This document shows, in pieces, positions 52,493-63,378 of a stretch of DNA of 64,000 bases. This DNA is from Luscinia megarhynchos. Its lineage: Eukaryota; Chordata; Aves; Passeriformes; Turdidae. The DNA lies in the NCBI GenBank assembly GCA_034336665.1, contig JAPFBE010000036.1:1418357-1482356 (forward strand). The letters run 5' to 3'. Below the pieces are notes generated by a model. The model ran no database searches, was not told the DNA's origin, and worked only from the letters and a program-made list of their open reading frames with translations. The position numbers and the translations under genes are program-made. Numbering within the stretch: the stretch's first letter is position 1; each line of letters starts with the position of its first letter.

Positions 52493-53271
52493 GCTGCAAT
52501 TCTCAAGTCGAAGGGCATGATGGCATTTGGAATTTGCAAGATTAATAGTGCAATATGTTCTATCCCCTGGATATTTAGGACCAGTCCTTTTCTGTTACAA
52601 AGTGCATTCAATCTTAACTCAGTCTCATTTCATACCTGTGCTCTCATGTACTCTCTTCTGGATTTCTTTGATGGTCTCTGAGGCACTGTGGGGTCCCAGG
52701 CTATTTATTACCAAAAAATCTATAGACCTGCCAAGCTTCACATATCTGAGGTTCCTGCTTCCTTGACATTGTTCTTCTGTCTCACCTGCTAAACCAACGG
52801 TTCATGATATAGAAGGCAATAGAATACACAGTTTGGTTACACCTATATAGGCTCTCTTTTTCCTGTAACCATGACAAATATGTGACAGCTCTGACAACCT
52901 TACTTGAGGACAGTTCTTGGGAAAACACCTGAAGCTCTGTGTTTTTTGAGGGAGGAATATGCTTATAGAATTGAAGCAATTTTTGACAAGTGTTTTATTC
53001 TCTGAAAATGTTGAAGCTTTCTGAACCTGTTTAAGGGCAAGACAGGCTTTTGCTGGGAGGTACTGGTCTTAAAAGCATGCTCCAACTGTTATGGTCAGAA
53101 GTGCTAAATTTTTGTTCAAGTGGGGGCACAGCAGTGATGCTGAAATTAAAAGTTCCTTTTCTTGCATCAAACATTCAGAGAGCGATTAAGGCACTGCTGT
53201 GTCATTTCACTATGTCAACAGTAGCAATACTGTTAGTCATGGCAATGAAAAACAGATTCTTCTAAGTCTCC
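52493..53271. other. No recognisable feature
   Basis: About 780 bp of unremarkable sequence between two LTRs. Short open stretches of up to 79 codons lack motifs. Confidence 0.4.
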
Positions 53272-54069
53272 TGTCATGGTTAAAGCCCAGCTAGAAGGAA
53301 ATTAGGCCCCATGTTGCTGCTCCCCTACCCTAACCCACTCAGTGTAGCAGGGCATCTCACCCCAGAAGAGCTTATCTGTTGCTTGTTAACTGGTGAAATA
53401 ACTCAGGGAATCTCGCCCCTCACAAGAGCTTGCAAATTGGTGAAATAACTCAACCAGGACAGCTTGTCTTGTAGTGAGTTATTTTGGCACCATGGGAGTA
53501 ATGCTTCCAACTGACAATAAACATCTTGCTGTGGAAGCGAGATCTGGAAAGATAAGCTGGAATTTCTGATGGACGGATACCTCACTTTACAAACTATAAA
53601 AGCTAAACCAAACTTTCAGAAAGCAGAAATCTTCTGCACAATACCTGGAAATTTGCAGGGCTTTCTTCTCAAAGTTTGAGATTCCTGCTTTGTGATTACT
53701 TCTCTTGAGGTTGAGTGAAAGGACTCTGTATACTATCATCATTTTGGTGGCAAGTTACATTAACTCCTAATCTATACAATTTCTTTTGCTAGCTTTAATA
53801 TAGGTACTTCGATATTGTGCACTGTTTTATGTAATCTACTAGTAGTTATTTTTGCTTTTTACTGTGTAGTAAGTTACTCTGTTTAAGGTCTTTTGTCTGT
53901 TATCTCCTGTCTATTCAATAAATACCTCATTTTATAATAGATCTGATCTGCTATTCTTAGAACTTGCTGGCCGGAGTGATTTTAGGTGCAGGCCACCTAA
54001 ATTTAAGCTGCTGCCAAAAATCTGAGGCTTAGGCAGGGCTTGCCTGAAGCTTCCACTCTATCCATAACA
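53272..54069 (+). repeat. LTR, plus orientation
   Basis: About 798 bp, TGTCATGGTTAAAGCC... to ...TCCATAACA. CTATAAAAGC lies near 53597 and AATAAATACC near 53919, in the right order and spacing for a plus-strand LTR. No clear target duplication (flanks TCTCC and CTCAG), so it may be a proviral rather than solo LTR, or an edge may be off. Confidence 0.65.
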
Positions 54070-54924
54070 CTCAGGTGAGACAGACAAAAGGGAAAGATCT
54101 GGAGTTAAGAATTTTCTAGAAACAGCAATGAGGTAAAAAACAAACAGTAACGGCAATAATAATAACAGTGTATAAAAGAGGGTGATTACATGCAACATGC
54201 CCACCAAGTCTGACCCAATGTGACCATAGCCAGCGCCTCCCCACCACTCCTTGCACCACGTTTTTTCCCAAGCCTGAGACAATGAAAACCAATGGCAGAC
54301 AAACTCTCTGGTCAGGACCAGTATTACCCCACCACTCCATTTTCTGCTTGCTTCCTCCGAAAATGAGCACCTCCTCTTCCGGGAAGTGAGAGAGAGTCCC
54401 TTTCCCCCAGCCCCCAAGTCATGATGTAAGATGGTATCTAATAGCACAATGTCTTGGTCATACCCACACAACTCCAGGCTCTGCCGTCTCATGTCCATGA
54501 CTGAAACTAGGACATTATCCATGACATTCTACACCATGTACGACATGCCCAGATCCTATACCTTCCAACTATATACAGATACATATATATATATATATAA
54601 AAACATATGCAAGCATGTAGGTATCATCTCCATAGTCAATGGCCATCATTCCAAGATGTCTGTTGAGTACATTTAGGGTTCTATCCCTTCTAGATGCCTT
54701 CCAGGGCAGGAGGACTTGTGTGCTGGTTACTGGTTGCTGCATCAGGAGCTCACTACAGGTTTATCTGGAGCAGTCCATCCTCACTGGCCACGGGAGGTAT
54801 GGCACACAGTGGCAGTGTCATTCAGCAAACAATATCATACAGTTCAACATATGCTATGTCATATTTAACATATGGCCAGTGTCAAATCATGACAGGGTGT
54901 TTGCTACAGGCCATCTAATCAGAA
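54070..54924. other. Unassigned, possibly LTR or proviral leader
   Basis: A minus-strand reading of 154 codons (54522-54058) has a hydrophobic stretch LLLLLPLLFVFYL but overlaps the LTR end and has no family motif. On the minus strand the right end starts TGTCATGATTTGACACTGG (54893), which looks like an LTR start, but I cannot place the other end. There is a short (TA)n at 54583-54599. Confidence 0.25.
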
Positions 54925-55375
54925 AAAGGAAGTACATGAGGCCTTCTACAGGCAGCTTGAAGCTGCCTCACAGTCTCAGGCTCTGGTTCTTTTGGGGGAC
55001 TTTAACTACTCTGACATCTGCTGGAGAAGCTACACAGTGAAGCAGAAAAAGTCCAGGAGGTTCCTGGAAAGCATCAGCTGCAGTGACTATGAAATTGTGG
55101 GGTTCAGTATCAGGCAAGAAGGAATCAGGGGAGTGAGTAAGATTGTAACCCTGGACTTCAGGAGGGCTAAATTTAGCCTCTTCCAGGATCTTCTTTGAAG
55201 AAAGGAGGGCAAGGAAGATGGTGAATGGCCTTGAGGGGAAGCTGTATGAGCAGCGGTTGAGGTCAGTTGATCTTTTCAGCCTGGAGAAGAGGAGACTGAG
55301 GGGATACCTCACTGCAGTCTACAACTTGCTCCAAGGGGAAGAGGAGGGGAAGACTGATCTTCTCTTTGGGGTGGC
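54925..55375 (+). mobile_element. CR1 LINE: endonuclease fragment and ORF2 end
   Basis: The reading near 54985-55065 shows the CR1 endonuclease motif LGDFNYSDICW (catalytic Asp/Asn) and a KKSRRFLE block. After an internal deletion the 3' ORF2 sequence follows (GAATGGCCTTGAGGGGAAGC, TTCAGCCTGGAGAAGAGGAGACTGAGGGG). It is interrupted at 55376. Confidence 0.85.
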
Positions 55376-56059
55376 TGTTACGAATGAGAGAGAGGAGAGA
55401 GCTTAGACAAGTCCCTGCCTTTGCCCAGGTTTCTGGCAGTAGACAGCAGCTTTATTGAGGGAGCCAGCTTCTCAAAAACCCATTCTTGCTTACAAGTTCT
55501 TAATAATGACCAATCAGGTCTATTACAAAATGATTTATTGAATAGACACAAGGGGAAACAGACATAAGACTTTAACAGGCTTCTCACTACACAGGATAAA
55601 CAAAATAAACACTACTAGTAGGTTCATAAGACAGCGCACGATAATAAAGGAACCTTTATTACAGGTAGCAAAGAAATAGTATAGATTAGAAGCCAATGTC
55701 ACTTAGCAACGAATGATAGTGGTGTATAGAAGTCTCCTTTCTCTCAATCTCCAGGAAAGTAACTCAATGCTGACGTCTCAGCTTTTGAGAAGAACTCTCT
55801 ACACTCTCAGAGAGTGCATAAGAGATTTCTGATTTTATGAAAATTATAGTGGTCTTTTATAGTTTGTAAATGTGCTGTGTCTTTCAGTCATGAATTTTTG
55901 CTTATCCTTTCCCATGCATTCAAGACAGGATGTTTATTGCTGGCTAAGGATGTTTTCAGCTGAGATAATTCATCACAAGACAAGCTTATTCTGGCCTGAC
56001 TTCGCCATGGGGGAAGCAGATAAGTTTCTGCTGTGTCAGGGGTGAGAGATCATGTCACA
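55376..56059 (-). repeat. Solo LTR in CR1, minus orientation
   Basis: 684 bp, TGTTACGAATGAG... to ...GATCATGTCACA. It is flanked by GTGGC (55371-55375) and ATGGC (56060-56064), a 5-bp duplication with one change. On the minus strand it has ACTATAAAAGACC (about 55866-55854) and AATAAAGCTGC (near 55457). Confidence 0.75.
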
Positions 56060-56240
56060 ATGGCCAGTGACAGGACCCAAGGGAATGACCTCAAGTTGCA
56101 TCAAGGAAGGGTTAGGTTTAATATTAGAAAACAGTTCTTCACCCAGAGAGTGGTTGGGCACTGGAATAGGCTCCCCAGAGAAGTGGTCATGGCCTCAAGG
56201 CATTTGGACAATACTCTTGGACACATGATGTGCCTCTTGG
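56060..56240 (+). mobile_element. CR1 LINE, 3' end
   Basis: GGCCAGTGACAGGACC, then TTCACCCAGAGAGTGGTTGGGCACTGGAATAGGCTCC, the CR1 3' UTR-proximal sequence. It continues the copy cut at 55375 and ends near GACAATACTCTTGGAC. Confidence 0.85.
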
Positions 56241-56482
56241 GGAAGCAATCCATTTACTCCACATCGGTGACATGATGTGGTGCATAAACATCCAGCTCTG
56301 CACTGGAAGTTGGGGTACAAGAAGGAGCTCTGCTTTGGTGTCAATTACATCTGAGGCAGCTTGAACCCCTTCATAAGCTGCCAGGATGTCTTTCTCAGTT
56401 GGGGTGTAGCTGGCATCAGATCCTCTGTATGCCTAATTCCAGGACCCCAGAGGTCATCCTTGAGTCTCTCCAGGTACCTTCT
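56241..56482 (-). pseudogene. pol: ERVL-4 pol fragment (connection region), left part
   Basis: Minus-strand homologue of ERVL-2 at about 31400-31660. It carries the same PTEKD/EILAAYEG-type block (CTTTCTCAGTTGGGGTGTAGCTGGC on plus). It ends with CTTCT (56478-56482), the target site of the solo LTR. Confidence 0.75.
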
Positions 56483-57048
56483 TGTCCTAGGTTACAACGT
56501 AAAGATGATCACAAAAGTATGTATTCTATCATCATCTTCATGAACTACTGAAACCAGGTGGGGCAGTGATCCTTATCTCCGTGGGAGATATTCTCTGCTA
56601 ACGGGCCATCTGTTAAAAACCAGACGGAGCAATGTTCTTTATCTTTTCCACGACTCATCCTTCCTCCAGGAAGATATCTTCTGTTAATGAGCCACTGAGT
56701 CCCACTGCATGACTGATAAAATTACATCATCCCATTGTGAGATACTCCACCCAGAGGAAGGAGCCAAGCATTTCCTACCCAGATAAAAACTAAGATTTGG
56801 AACACCAAGGCAGCCCTTACACACTGGTTTCCAGAGGACAAGAGCTACCAGACCTTTCACTACTTCAACAAGACCACTTCACCTGGACTGCTACCACCAC
56901 CCAAACTAGCAGGGTGTCAGGTTGTATTCTGACTCTTTCAGTTTTTTGGGTTTTTTTGTATTATTGCATGTATTTTTTTTTCCTTTTTCCTATTAAATTG
57001 TATTTCTGACTTGGAGTCTCTTACTGGTTTTGCTTTCAAACCGGTACA
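56483..57048 (+). repeat. Solo LTR of family G
   Basis: 566 bp, TGTCCTAGGTTACAACG... to ...TTTCAAACCGGTACA. It is flanked by CTTCT at 56478-56482 and 57049-57053, a perfect 5-bp duplication. It is related to 51778-52492 (GATAAAAACT box near 56783 and TCAGGTTGTATTCTGACTCT). Confidence 0.9.
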
Positions 57049-57251
57049 CTTCTGTCAGAGGCTCCAGCAAGGACTATTCTCCCTGGCTGCGTCATAGAGC
57101 ACATTCTTCACATCCGGTCTGGTCCTGACTGGCCTAAGGACTACTGCATGGGCAATCTCCTTCTTGATCTTCTTGGAGGCTTGTTGTTGTTCAGGGCCCC
57201 ACTTGAAATCGTTCTTCTTTTGTGTCATGAGGTAGAGGACTGCAGAGACTA
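57049..57251 (-). pseudogene. pol: ERVL-4 pol fragment, right part
   Basis: Continues 56241-56482. The minus-strand reading has KKNDFKWGPEQQQA near 57215-57175 and a VRTRPDVKNVLY block near 57130-57095. It matches ERVL-2 at about 31665-31860. It stops where the ERVK-3 LTR begins. Confidence 0.8.
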
Positions 57252-57577
57252 TCTGGGACCACCTCCTGGCTAGCTCAGTACTAGGAAGAAGTCCAGAGCC
57301 CTGCAGGAACAAGATAAAAGACCAAAAGAGGCTCCTTCCCCCGAAGGGGTTCCAAGCTTTATTCCAGAAGGCTTCCAGGGGGAAAGAAAAAGTTGCACTG
57401 GCTGCCTGGGGTTGTCAAACCCACTGCCAGGGGCAGAGGGAACCCAGACCTTAGCCAATCAGCTTAGGGCGGAGGGGAAGGGGGAGGGGAAAGGACCAAA
57501 CTACAAGACAGGCTAGAGGGGGTTCAGGGAAAAAACATTCTTCAGTGCTTCATAAACCACATATGTGAAATACAACA
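57252..57577 (-). repeat. 3' LTR of ERVK-3
   Basis: About 326 bp. On the minus strand it starts TGTTGTATTTCACATATG, directly after a purine tract (AAAAAAATGGGGAGA, 57592-57578). AATAAAGCTTGG lies near 57365-57354. The left edge is set by the end of the ERVL-4 match. Only this copy is in the window. Confidence 0.6.
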
Positions 57578-57733
57578 TCTCCCCATTTTTTTGTTTAACA
57601 AAGCTAAAGGAAAGGAATCAGGTTCATTTTGATTCGGAATATGAATGTGCCCACCACTTACAGTTTGCAGGAAAATTAGACTGTTTTTTGTTTGTCAACT
57701 CTATGTTGTTGAGTACTGAGGTAGAAGGAATGA
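57578..57733 (-). other. ERVK-3 3' untranslated end with polypurine tract
   Basis: Short stretch between the ERVK-3 3' LTR and the young provirus. It ends with GAATGA (57728-57733), the left target duplication. The matching GAATGA at 63373-63378 begins the other side of the interrupted ERVK-3. Confidence 0.6.
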
Positions 57734-58377
57734 TGTCACTGCCCGAGGTGCCTCCTTAGACCTGAGATCACCTCAGGAGGACATGCAGGTGGTTTGCAAC
57801 CCAGCTCTTTCCGATGCCCGCCGATGAGAGACTGCATGAGGCTGTTCTTAGAGGTTTTCATGGTTGTTTATTGTTTCTTATCTTAGAAATGCTTTGTCCA
57901 GCGAGCAGCAGTCTGCTCGCTAGACGTCCAAGGCAGAATCTGCCTGGCAGAGGCAGGACTTATCTTTTATAGTCTAAGTTACGTACTAGGTATTTACAAA
58001 TGACCCCCAATACCATACAATCTTGTTACATGGTCCAGCTTTGTTCACATCCAATCTGAAAGTGCCAGCATGTCACCCAGCATGGATGACACGGAGAAGA
58101 AGGAGGAAGAAGTATCCACACCCCGATTCTTCCATCTTGGCCACGAACCCCTTAATATAAACATTCTAGAAATCTACTTATTCTACATTCTAATGGTCTA
58201 ATTTACACTCTATTTATTTTTGCAGCTTACATTTCTTCTCTCAATGTTGGTAAATTGTTCCAAGGAGCTGAATCCAGCCCCTGAGACACCTGGGTCTCAT
58301 TCGAGGGTTTTTGGGGACCCCGCCAGGGGGGTCTTGAACCTCCCAGGGAAGCCAGAGGAACACTCTGGGCTCCCACA
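57734..58377 (-). repeat. 3' LTR of young provirus (family B)
   Basis: 644 bp, TGTCACTGCCCG... to ...GGGCTCCCACA on the plus strand. On the minus strand it has TATAAAAGATAAG (about 57972-57960) and AATAAACAACC (about 57872-57862). By eye it differs from the 5' LTR (62729-63372) at a single position (C at 58361, T at 63356). Confidence 0.95.
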
Positions 58378-58590
58378 TCTCCCCCCTCTGTTTGCACTAA
58401 AAACACCTCTTTCATAGCTTTCTCCATGGCATGCCAAGTTCACTGAATGATGCATGGCAAAATGACAAGAAGAGCAACAAGCCCCATTAATATATAAAAC
58501 CCTACTTTCAAAATTTCTTTTTACAAAGATAAAAGATCAAAAAGGCCAAACAGACCATCCTACCATGATTTAGTTACTTTTTCAAGCGTA
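58378..58590 (-). pseudogene. env: Young provirus: env TM tail and polypurine tract
   Basis: The minus strand reads into CAGAGGGGGGAGA (58390-58378), an excellent polypurine tract right before the LTR. Just upstream is a TM membrane segment (ILMGLVALLVILPCIIQ, with a stop after it, about 58500-58450) and the tail (AMEKAMKEVFLVQTEGG). It resembles the end of ERVK-2 env. No surface subunit or C-x6-CC motif was found inside this provirus. Confidence 0.7.
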
Positions 58591-59300
58591 ATTATTGATT
58601 TGTGAGTTTACCCTGAACCATCAGTGAATACTGTGATCCCATCCAATGGTTCCTCACTCATTTTTGATTTTTCTTTGAAACTCAATTTTGCTTTTAACAA
58701 CCTATGACTCGGGTAAAGAATTGCACAAATATCTGTATAATTTAACAATGCAATTGCCAAATCCTGTGATTTTGGTGTGCCCAATCAAAACATTGCTTTC
58801 TCAAGGGTAAATACATTATAAAAAAATCTCTGCCTGTCATTGTCATCAGCCTTATCTTTCCCTCTATTATGGTCTGAGCTATTATTTTTAAATCTGTAAA
58901 AATTGTTTTTTGGGGATTAGTAAAATAGAAAAGTGGTTGTAGGTCTTGCAAATTGTTGATTTTTGAGCTGACTTCTATTTTCTGAGGCTTTACAATCTCA
59001 TTCAGCTCTCTGAGATCATGAAACAATTTCCATGAACCAGAGGTCTTTTTCAAATTAACAAACATAAAAAAATTCCAGGGTGCAATTTCCCAAATCTTGA
59101 AATGCTAATTTCCAAACCAGCCTTTTGCACTTCTGCGATCAGACAGTCATGAGCTTCTTGCAGCTTCTGTTGCATGAATGCCACAATGAGCAAATCACCA
59201 TCTTGACTAAATTCTTCAAAGCACTCAATTGCTTTTTTTTGAAGGCCCCCATCTAAAGAGGTTTATCAGTTTTCCAAGTCAGCTGTCCGGAGAGAAGTTC
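58591..59300 (-). pseudogene. pol: Young provirus: scrambled RT/RNase H remnant
   Basis: The motif order on the minus strand is abnormal. It begins with the RT amino start (LTWKTDKPL, about 59285-59259). Next comes a segment normally found after the YMDD box (LIAEVQKAGLEIS, near 59150-59110), then an amino-terminal palm block (SGSWKLFHDLRELNE, near 59030-58985, open 59065-58742). RNase H FTDGSG follows near 58640-58620, and then env. YMDD, most of the palm, the thumb and integrase are missing. The segments are interrupted by stops. It cannot encode a polymerase, so the provirus must have been copied by enzymes supplied in trans. Confidence 0.65.
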
Positions 59301-61030
59301 ATGATCTTTGTTTCTGATTCAATCTGTGAGTTCGCCCCTTCACTTCCAGGGCTGGCATCTGCCCGCGTCTTGGCCGGACATTGCCTCATCTGTCTCACTG
59401 GCTCTCATCTCTGTCCTCTCTCTGTGGAGACACAAGCAGAACCCTTCCCCCAAATGCTTACTTTGAAAGCTTTTCAACTTTCTCTGTCTCTAGATTTTTG
59501 ATCAAAACTGGAGAATTTTTCTTTAACTATTATCTAACAAAAACTTACAATACCACAATACTATTTAAAAAACAAACCAAACCTCCTAAAGTTTACATCT
59601 TCTGCAGGTAAAACACAATACAACAATTAACAATACTTTAAATAACAGACATACATTTACAAAATTAGATAATCATCAATCTTTAAAAAACTGTGTCATC
59701 ACCTCAGGGTCTGCAAACAGCTGACAAACCTTGATTCAATGAAGAATTAGATGGTCATCTCCGGAAAATGAACACCAAATTCACTTCAAAGTCAGCTTCA
59801 GCTGCTATATCGATAAGGTCAAATTGCCAATCTAAACGACTGGAATATTATTTTGATGCAGAAAACACCTGGGTTTAGACATTTTTCTCTTTCAGTCAGA
59901 ATCAAGGCTTGGCCAGAGCCTAAATTCTAATCGGAAGAGAACTCCCTGACATCTTCTTATTAAAGAAAAAACCCCACAAGTCTTAACAAAACTACAATTA
60001 AACATTTCAAGGTGAAAAAGAAATCAAATTCCTTTTGCAACTCGTTTTCTCTAAAATTCTTCTTTAGGGTGAGATGTTTTGAACATGGCAAGCTGCTGCA
60101 GTGCTTCTGTGATAGCAACTCAGGAAAACCATAACACTAAAAATTCATTCTGAGAGTGAAGCTCAAATAATTTTTTGGGATTCTAAAAAACACTCAAAAC
60201 CAGCACAGGGCCAGGTCACAAAAGACCTCCTAAAATAGAGAATTAACAAAAGAAAAACAAAGAAACGATAAGTTCACAACTTAACTAATTATCTTTACAT
60301 TTTTGATTCAAGGACTGGAGGCTTTCCAAAACTTACTTGAAATATTAAATGGCTTCAAATTAAACAATGAAACAGTGGATCCAGAATTCATACAATCCTA
60401 TTACAGTGTTTTAAAAATTAAATACTGAAACTAAATTTGAATTTTAAAATCAAACTGATAGATAAATACTGCTTTTCCAATATATATAAGGAATTTTTGA
60501 TTCAGATTAAATTTTACAATTCAAATGATGATCCTAGAAGTGGTCTTGATTTATGTTCACACAGCATTTCATTAATAATTTGAAAAATGTAGACTAGAAA
60601 TCCATTGCAATTTGAAGAAAAACTAAAATATTGATATATAAAATAAATTTGCAAAACATAAATTTACAAGCTTCTTCCTTATAAAGTCCAAAATCTATTA
60701 ATTTACATTGACAGTATTACAAATGCTTAAAAACTGGTTTCTTTGAAACAATTAATTATAGGAAAATTAAAACTCAATGTTAACATTTAAATAAACGTCT
60801 ACTCATATCTGAGAAATAGCAAGTCACTAAATATATGTAATATCTATTCAAATCAAATACCAAATACCTTATTATATCTTCAATTATTAAAATACCTAAT
60901 ATTATTAAAATACCTTTACCATTTTTAAAATTTCAGCATCTTTCTAACAACAATACAAAGCCAAACACCTTAGTTTAACATACAAGAACTGAAAATAAAA
61001 CTGAGTCTCTTATCAATTCCCTGGTTCTGC
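59301..61030 (-). mobile_element. Young provirus: AT-rich interior without genes
   Basis: About 1.7 kb, strongly AT-rich with many stops on both strands. No Gag, zinc-knuckle or protease motif was found. Bounded by the RT remnant on the left and GC-rich sequence on the right. Confidence 0.55.
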
Positions 61031-61880
61031 TTGTTCTCCACAATATAGATAAAACAGCTCTTGGCATCTCTGCACCGCCCATTCCCCTCCCCTGTGCAGC
61101 ACTGGCTCTGTGCGTGGCAGGGGATGGCAGCGGGGGCGCTGTCAGTGCCCTCTGGGAGCGGGGCGGCTGTGCCCCCTCCCTCGGTGAGCTCCGGGCTGGT
61201 GGCCTCAGGCTGCTGTGCCCTGGGTCCGAGCGGGCTGTGTCCGAGCAGGCTCCGTTCGAGCTGCTGCCCTGCAAATTGCTTAAAAGTTGTTAAATTTCTC
61301 TCCTTTGATTTTACAAAGCATGAATTTTTTTCCCCTTTTGAATCTGTCTTTCCCTGAAACAGGGCTCTGTGTCCCTATCGCTGACACTTCCGGGTTTTGT
61401 GTTTCCCGCGCGCTTCCCGCCGTGCTCGGGGCCGGGGCCGCCCGCGCCGCCGCGCCTGGAGCGAGGGTCCTCCCGCCTGGCACCGCCCTCGGGGCCAGGG
61501 CCGCTCCCGGGGCCGCGCCCGCGCGCTTGGGATCGAGTTCGGCGCAGCCTTTAGCTGCCGCCGCCGTGTGTGATGCTTTCGCCATCAGTGTGAAGGCTGC
61601 CACTCCCTCCCGCTTTGGTTGAGAGTCACCCTGGGTTTTTTTGCGTCCCGGCCGCCGCAGATTGCCCTCCCGACATCCCTGCGGCTCAACGCACCGAGCC
61701 CGCTATTTCCGGGTTCCGCGCTTCCCGCGAATCCTTGGCGTGGCTTTTCCACGCCCCCCGCGAGTGCTCGGCGCAGTTTTCCTACGCCCCTCGCGAATCC
61801 TCTCCCCCTCCCCTCTGTCCCCCACGGCCCGGGGAGTCGTCTGTAGCGCCCTCCCACCTCCTGGGGTCAGGGTTTATGAA
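61031..61880 (-). mobile_element. Young provirus: GC- and CpG-rich block
   Basis: About 850 bp with an abrupt rise in GC and many CpG pairs (for example 61400-61560 and 61730-61850). Near-repeats such as CGCGAATCCT/CGCGAGTGCT occur every 35-50 bp at about 61725-61800. Open readings exist on both strands because stop codons are rare in such sequence. None has a motif I recognise. Confidence 0.5.
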
Positions 61881-62708
61881 GGGGTGAAGAAGTAAAAATC
61901 TGAGTTCTTTAACTCACTTGGAAATATTTCTAACTTAATTTTTCCCGACCTTGCTACTACTGACAAGGCTTTGTTGAACTGGCTGCCGCTGGCAAGGCAG
62001 CCATAAACTTCCTTCCCCCAGCTCATGGCTAGGTGAGAATCCTTCCCCAGTCTCAAAGGGACTTTAATTGCTTTTTGCCAAGGACTTCCCTCCCCCAGCT
62101 CATGGCTAGGAGAGACTGGATAAAACTACACTTTCGGGAGTCCTTCACTCCCTTATCTCTCAGAGTTCTAAATAGCACATTTGTTTCTGCCTGTGGGTAA
62201 TGAAGCTTCACCCACACAAGTAAATCTCTGAATTCCTTCTCTGTGACAGAGACAGGCTAAACAGAAGCTAAACTTTTTAAAGTAAATAGTAGAGTGAACT
62301 GTTCCTTGCTGAAAGCTCTGCCTATAGTGTTCCTATGATGTGTCTGAAATCTGAACCGTCTTACCCAAAAGCAATTTGTCCAAAATCGATTCGGAGGTTC
62401 CTGAAACCGACCAGCAGTGCACAGGAGCGAGGCTTCCCGGGACACCTCCTCTCCGACTCGCGTCTGGACCTCGGCTTTTCTTGGCAGAGGGCCAGAAATC
62501 TCCTCTGCAGTCCTTTTCAACAGCGCGCCTATCCTGAATCTCGGTCTTCTGGGGGTCTGTACCTGTTTTTGCAGGCAACAAGGACCCACCACGGTTCGTG
62601 CCAAATGTCTCTGCCTGGGGGGGTCTCCTCCATCTCTGTGCGTCTTCTCGAGCTAGGTTTTCAGGGTCAGAGGGTCCGCACCCACCTTTGTGGGCTGCAG
62701 CCCTGCGG
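61881..62708 (-). mobile_element. Young provirus: leader region
   Basis: The 5' part of the provirus on the minus strand, following the primer site. It contains several short GC-rich open stretches (for example 62734-62333, starting upstream in the LTR) but no recognisable Gag. It includes a repeated CCCCCAGCTCATGGCTAGG at about 62016 and 62094. Confidence 0.5.
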
Positions 62709-62726
62709 CCACACCCAGGGACGCCA
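62709..62726 (-). other. Asn-tRNA primer-binding site of the young provirus
   Basis: The minus strand reads TGGCGTCCCTGGGTGTGG, two bases inside the 5' LTR. From my knowledge of tRNA-Asn it matches the complement of the 3' end at about 15 to 16 of 18 positions (first 15 exact). Confidence 0.7.
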
Positions 62727-62728
62727 AA

Positions 62729-63372
62729 TGTCACTGCCCGAGGTGCCTCCTTAGACCTGAGATCACCTCAGGAGGACATGCAGGTGGTTTGCAACCCAGC
62801 TCTTTCCGATGCCCGCCGATGAGAGACTGCATGAGGCTGTTCTTAGAGGTTTTCATGGTTGTTTATTGTTTCTTATCTTAGAAATGCTTTGTCCAGCGAG
62901 CAGCAGTCTGCTCGCTAGACGTCCAAGGCAGAATCTGCCTGGCAGAGGCAGGACTTATCTTTTATAGTCTAAGTTACGTACTAGGTATTTACAAATGACC
63001 CCCAATACCATACAATCTTGTTACATGGTCCAGCTTTGTTCACATCCAATCTGAAAGTGCCAGCATGTCACCCAGCATGGATGACACGGAGAAGAAGGAG
63101 GAAGAAGTATCCACACCCCGATTCTTCCATCTTGGCCACGAACCCCTTAATATAAACATTCTAGAAATCTACTTATTCTACATTCTAATGGTCTAATTTA
63201 CACTCTATTTATTTTTGCAGCTTACATTTCTTCTCTCAATGTTGGTAAATTGTTCCAAGGAGCTGAATCCAGCCCCTGAGACACCTGGGTCTCATTCGAG
63301 GGTTTTTGGGGACCCCGCCAGGGGGGTCTTGAACCTCCCAGGGAAGCCAGAGGAATACTCTGGGCTCCCACA
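62729..63372 (-). repeat. 5' LTR of young provirus (family B)
   Basis: 644 bp, the partner of 57734-58377. It is followed by GAATGA (63373-63378), which equals GAATGA at 57728-57733: a perfect 6-bp target duplication, the length usual for class II retroviruses. Confidence 0.95.
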
Positions 63373-63378
63373 GAATGA

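Noticed and set aside
55378..55587. Short Cys/Leu-rich minus reading at the LTR end
   Set aside because: Lies within the LTR at 55376-56059, which has clear termini and signals. No conserved features.
61280..61887. Arg/Ala/Pro-rich readings on both strands
   Set aside because: CpG-rich composition leaves all frames open. No motif. Kept only as an unexplained block of the provirus interior.
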